A stretch of DNA of 64,000 nucleotides from NCBI GenBank assembly GCA_017591395.1, contig WEDG01000289.1, positions 62,001 to 126,000 on the forward strand, in the 5' to 3' direction. The DNA is from Schistocephalus solidus. Its lineage: Eukaryota; Platyhelminthes; Cestoda; Diphyllobothriidea; Diphyllobothriidae. The notes under the pieces were generated by a model, which was not told the DNA's origin, made no database searches, and saw only the letters and a list, made by a program, of their open reading frames with translations. Positions 62,350-64,000 of this stretch are shown in pieces. A program made the translations under genes and the position numbers. Each line of letters opens with the position of its first letter. Positions within the stretch are counted from its first letter, which is position 1.

Positions 62350-64000
62350 ATAATCAACATTATAGAAAGATATATGTTTAATTTAAGTACCAGAAAGGGC
62401 ACCATCATTGGAAAATAATAAATTAAAATGAGCCCGAAATCATGTACAGTTAGGTTATGAATATTAGGTCAGCTTCTTGGCGATGACAAATGACAAAAAT
62501 CAGTGTGATCAAAAAATATATACAAAAGGGTAGACAGTGAAAACATTTCTTGGGCCTTTTTATGGAAAAGGCATATGTTTACCGGGGTTAGTTGGTGTTA
62601 AAGGAGAAAAACATACGCATCAGGTGGAGCAGACATGCTGATGAGAGCGTATGTGTGTTCAAAACGCTCCTCATCGTGTAAGAAATCATGTAACGACAGC
62701 GGCTACTTTTCACCCCTGCAGGTGGGATCACAATGCGTATCGACTAGCTATAAGCGTAACCGTCAAAGATTACAGACAGGGAAAACCTTCGCAGGCATCA
62801 TTCGCAAACTTACGGTCGAACAAGAAAAGGACCGATGAGATCATGAAGGTCATGGTAGAATTGCCAGAGAAGCGACCATAGTACTCTTGTGGCTGATTTC
62901 TCAGACCATCAACAGAGCAACCTGAAAAGATCGTCAAAAGTCCTTTTAAGATCGACACCGGGGAGAAGAAGAGGGCCGCAGGCACCATCGCCTGAAGGCG
63001 CGGCAGATGTGATGGCTGACGAGCTTGTGGCCGTTTGCAAGTGTTCAAGAAAGAGGAGAACCGCGAAGACCAAGGAAACGATTACAGTATTCAATATTTC
63101 CAAAATGATGGTCAAATTTAAGAGGGGATGAAAACAGGCGGCGAAGATCGTCTTTAAAAAAAATAGGTGCAAGAGAAACAAAACTGCTCCACGAGGGCAT
63201 ATGAAGCAGCATGTTCGGTTGCTTCTGATTGTAGTACGGAAGGATAATGGGAGATCTGGTTATTAACTAAGAAGAAATAAACATAATGTGTTCAGGCGTG
63301 CTAGTGGGCATGATAATAGATAATGAATCTGAGGCCTGTACAGCTCAGTATTCAGTTTTAATTCGGATGATAGCAATCGGCAAATGAAAGGAAAGTGCTT
63401 TAAAATGAGCACGCAATATTACCCAATTATTTTGCGCTCATTTTATGGAGGCATGGGTTAAGAAGATATCATAGTTCGTGGGGGAACGATGCATGGGAGA
63501 CGTAGTGTGGAGACGGACTTCTAAATTACCAATGGTATTTTCTTGGGAGCATGGAGAAATTTGCTCGGAAAAGAAGAGGAAAATAAAAGGTTAATTGAAT
63601 CAGGCTTAAGATAAATTTACAGTCTTCACTCAAATGTAGGCAGGTTATTTGATAACCTTATATCGATTTGCAGGTTATTCCAAAGAAAGCAATACCTGGA
63701 AGCAAAGAGCAGAGGGCGTCTAGATATTGAGGATAAAGGAGGAGGTAAAATCAGTTAAGAATTACGTAGGTTTACGGACGACTAACGGGGGTAAGAAATT
63801 GAATTCTGGGAATATTAAAACTTTTATTTAGGTGATAAAGGAGGCAGAAGCCAGCTTCTAGTCTCTGAACACATAGAAATATTAGGTTAGTTTGTTGGAA
63901 CCTTTTCGAGTAGAAGGTAGTTAAAAGTATCGGAAAAAAGAGTTTCCGAGTAAAATATCTTCAAACTTTTTCAATTTTAGAATGGTTAGACTCGGTTATT
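62350..64000 (-). mobile_element. LINE B2, C-terminus and 3' UTR, continues off the right edge
   Basis: Minus strand from 63990: SNHSKIEKV, a stop, RYFTRKLFFP, VQRLEAGFCLLYHLN, matching LINE B1 (RSKIEKVQKVFTRRLFSPG, VRRLEANLGTFLRL). The 3' UTR shares AACGCTCCTCATCGTGT with 42870-42895. The 3' end at 62365-62400 is family M (as at 54945). More diverged than B1. Confidence 0.7.

Noticed and set aside
62630..62645. CTGATGAG as a hammerhead ribozyme core
   Set aside because: No paired stem with the required GAAA at the right distance, and it lies in a LINE 3' UTR. No other good CTGATGA..GAAA arrangement was found by eye.
1..64000. CRISPR array, operon or prophage
   Set aside because: No regularly spaced identical repeats, no ribosome-binding-site-led gene runs; introns and LINEs show a metazoan genome.

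Overview
This is a eukaryotic window with few genes and many repeats, almost certainly from a parasitic flatworm. The best match is a diphyllobothriidean-type tapeworm (Spirometra, Diphyllobothrium or Schistocephalus kind). That placement is an inference from three things: small exons with GT-AG introns, many CR1/Jockey-group LINEs, Penelope-like and Gypsy fragments, and LINE 3' ends that encode a tail of degenerate C2H2 zinc fingers, which I know from cestode proteomes. There are no operons, prokaryotic signals or CRISPR arrays.

Host genes. Five exons of a membrane/secreted alkaline phosphatase lie on the minus strand at 1598-4494. All splice junctions can be placed to the base, and the C-terminal exon(s) are off the left edge or lost. 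An intronless, almost perfectly conserved BUD31/G10 splicing-factor ORF with one 1-nt deletion lies at 14710-15143 (+). Two further candidate host exons of unknown identity are at 24558-24958 (-) and 60240-60500 (+), and a weak overlapping ORF pair is at 61335-61797 (-).

Repeats, left to right. 6.5-8.2 kb: degenerate dispersed repeat (family H). 8.2-10.3 kb: two zinc-finger LINE tails with a tRNA-derived SINE between them. 11.4-12.3 kb: LINE 3' end. 18.3-21.6 kb: a tRNA-like sequence, a family H array and a family I array. 21.6-22.4 kb: Penelope-like GIY-YIG remnants as an inverted repeat. 22.7-24.1 kb: a LINE split by an inverted-repeat element with a telomere-like core; a second copy of that element is at 30.2-30.6 kb. 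26.6-29.5 kb: more SINE copies and a LINE 3' end (family C). 30.9-33.3 kb: an old LINE (family D). 34.6-38.1 kb: Gypsy fragments and LINE tails. 38.1-41.8 kb: a nearly complete CR1-like LINE.

41.9-51.4 kb is a three-level nest. LINE A1 (+) is split by LINE B1 (-), which is split by a complete 5392-bp Gypsy element. The Gypsy has two 511-bp LTRs with three differences by eye, a 4-bp target duplication CTAC, a tRNA-Leu-like primer site and a polypurine tract. A second A copy follows. 52.5-56.5 kb holds two more LINEs. 57.7-58.9 kb is a 1.14-kb LTR miniature (TRIM-like) with about 520-bp LTRs around only 99 bp, flanked by AGCG. 62.4 kb to the right edge is another B-family LINE.

The least expected items are the inverted-repeat element with a telomere-like core (two copies, one with its empty site recoverable from the interrupted LINE), the TRIM, the SINE family, and a recurring pattern of 1-nt frameshifts at homopolymer runs in otherwise well-preserved ORFs.
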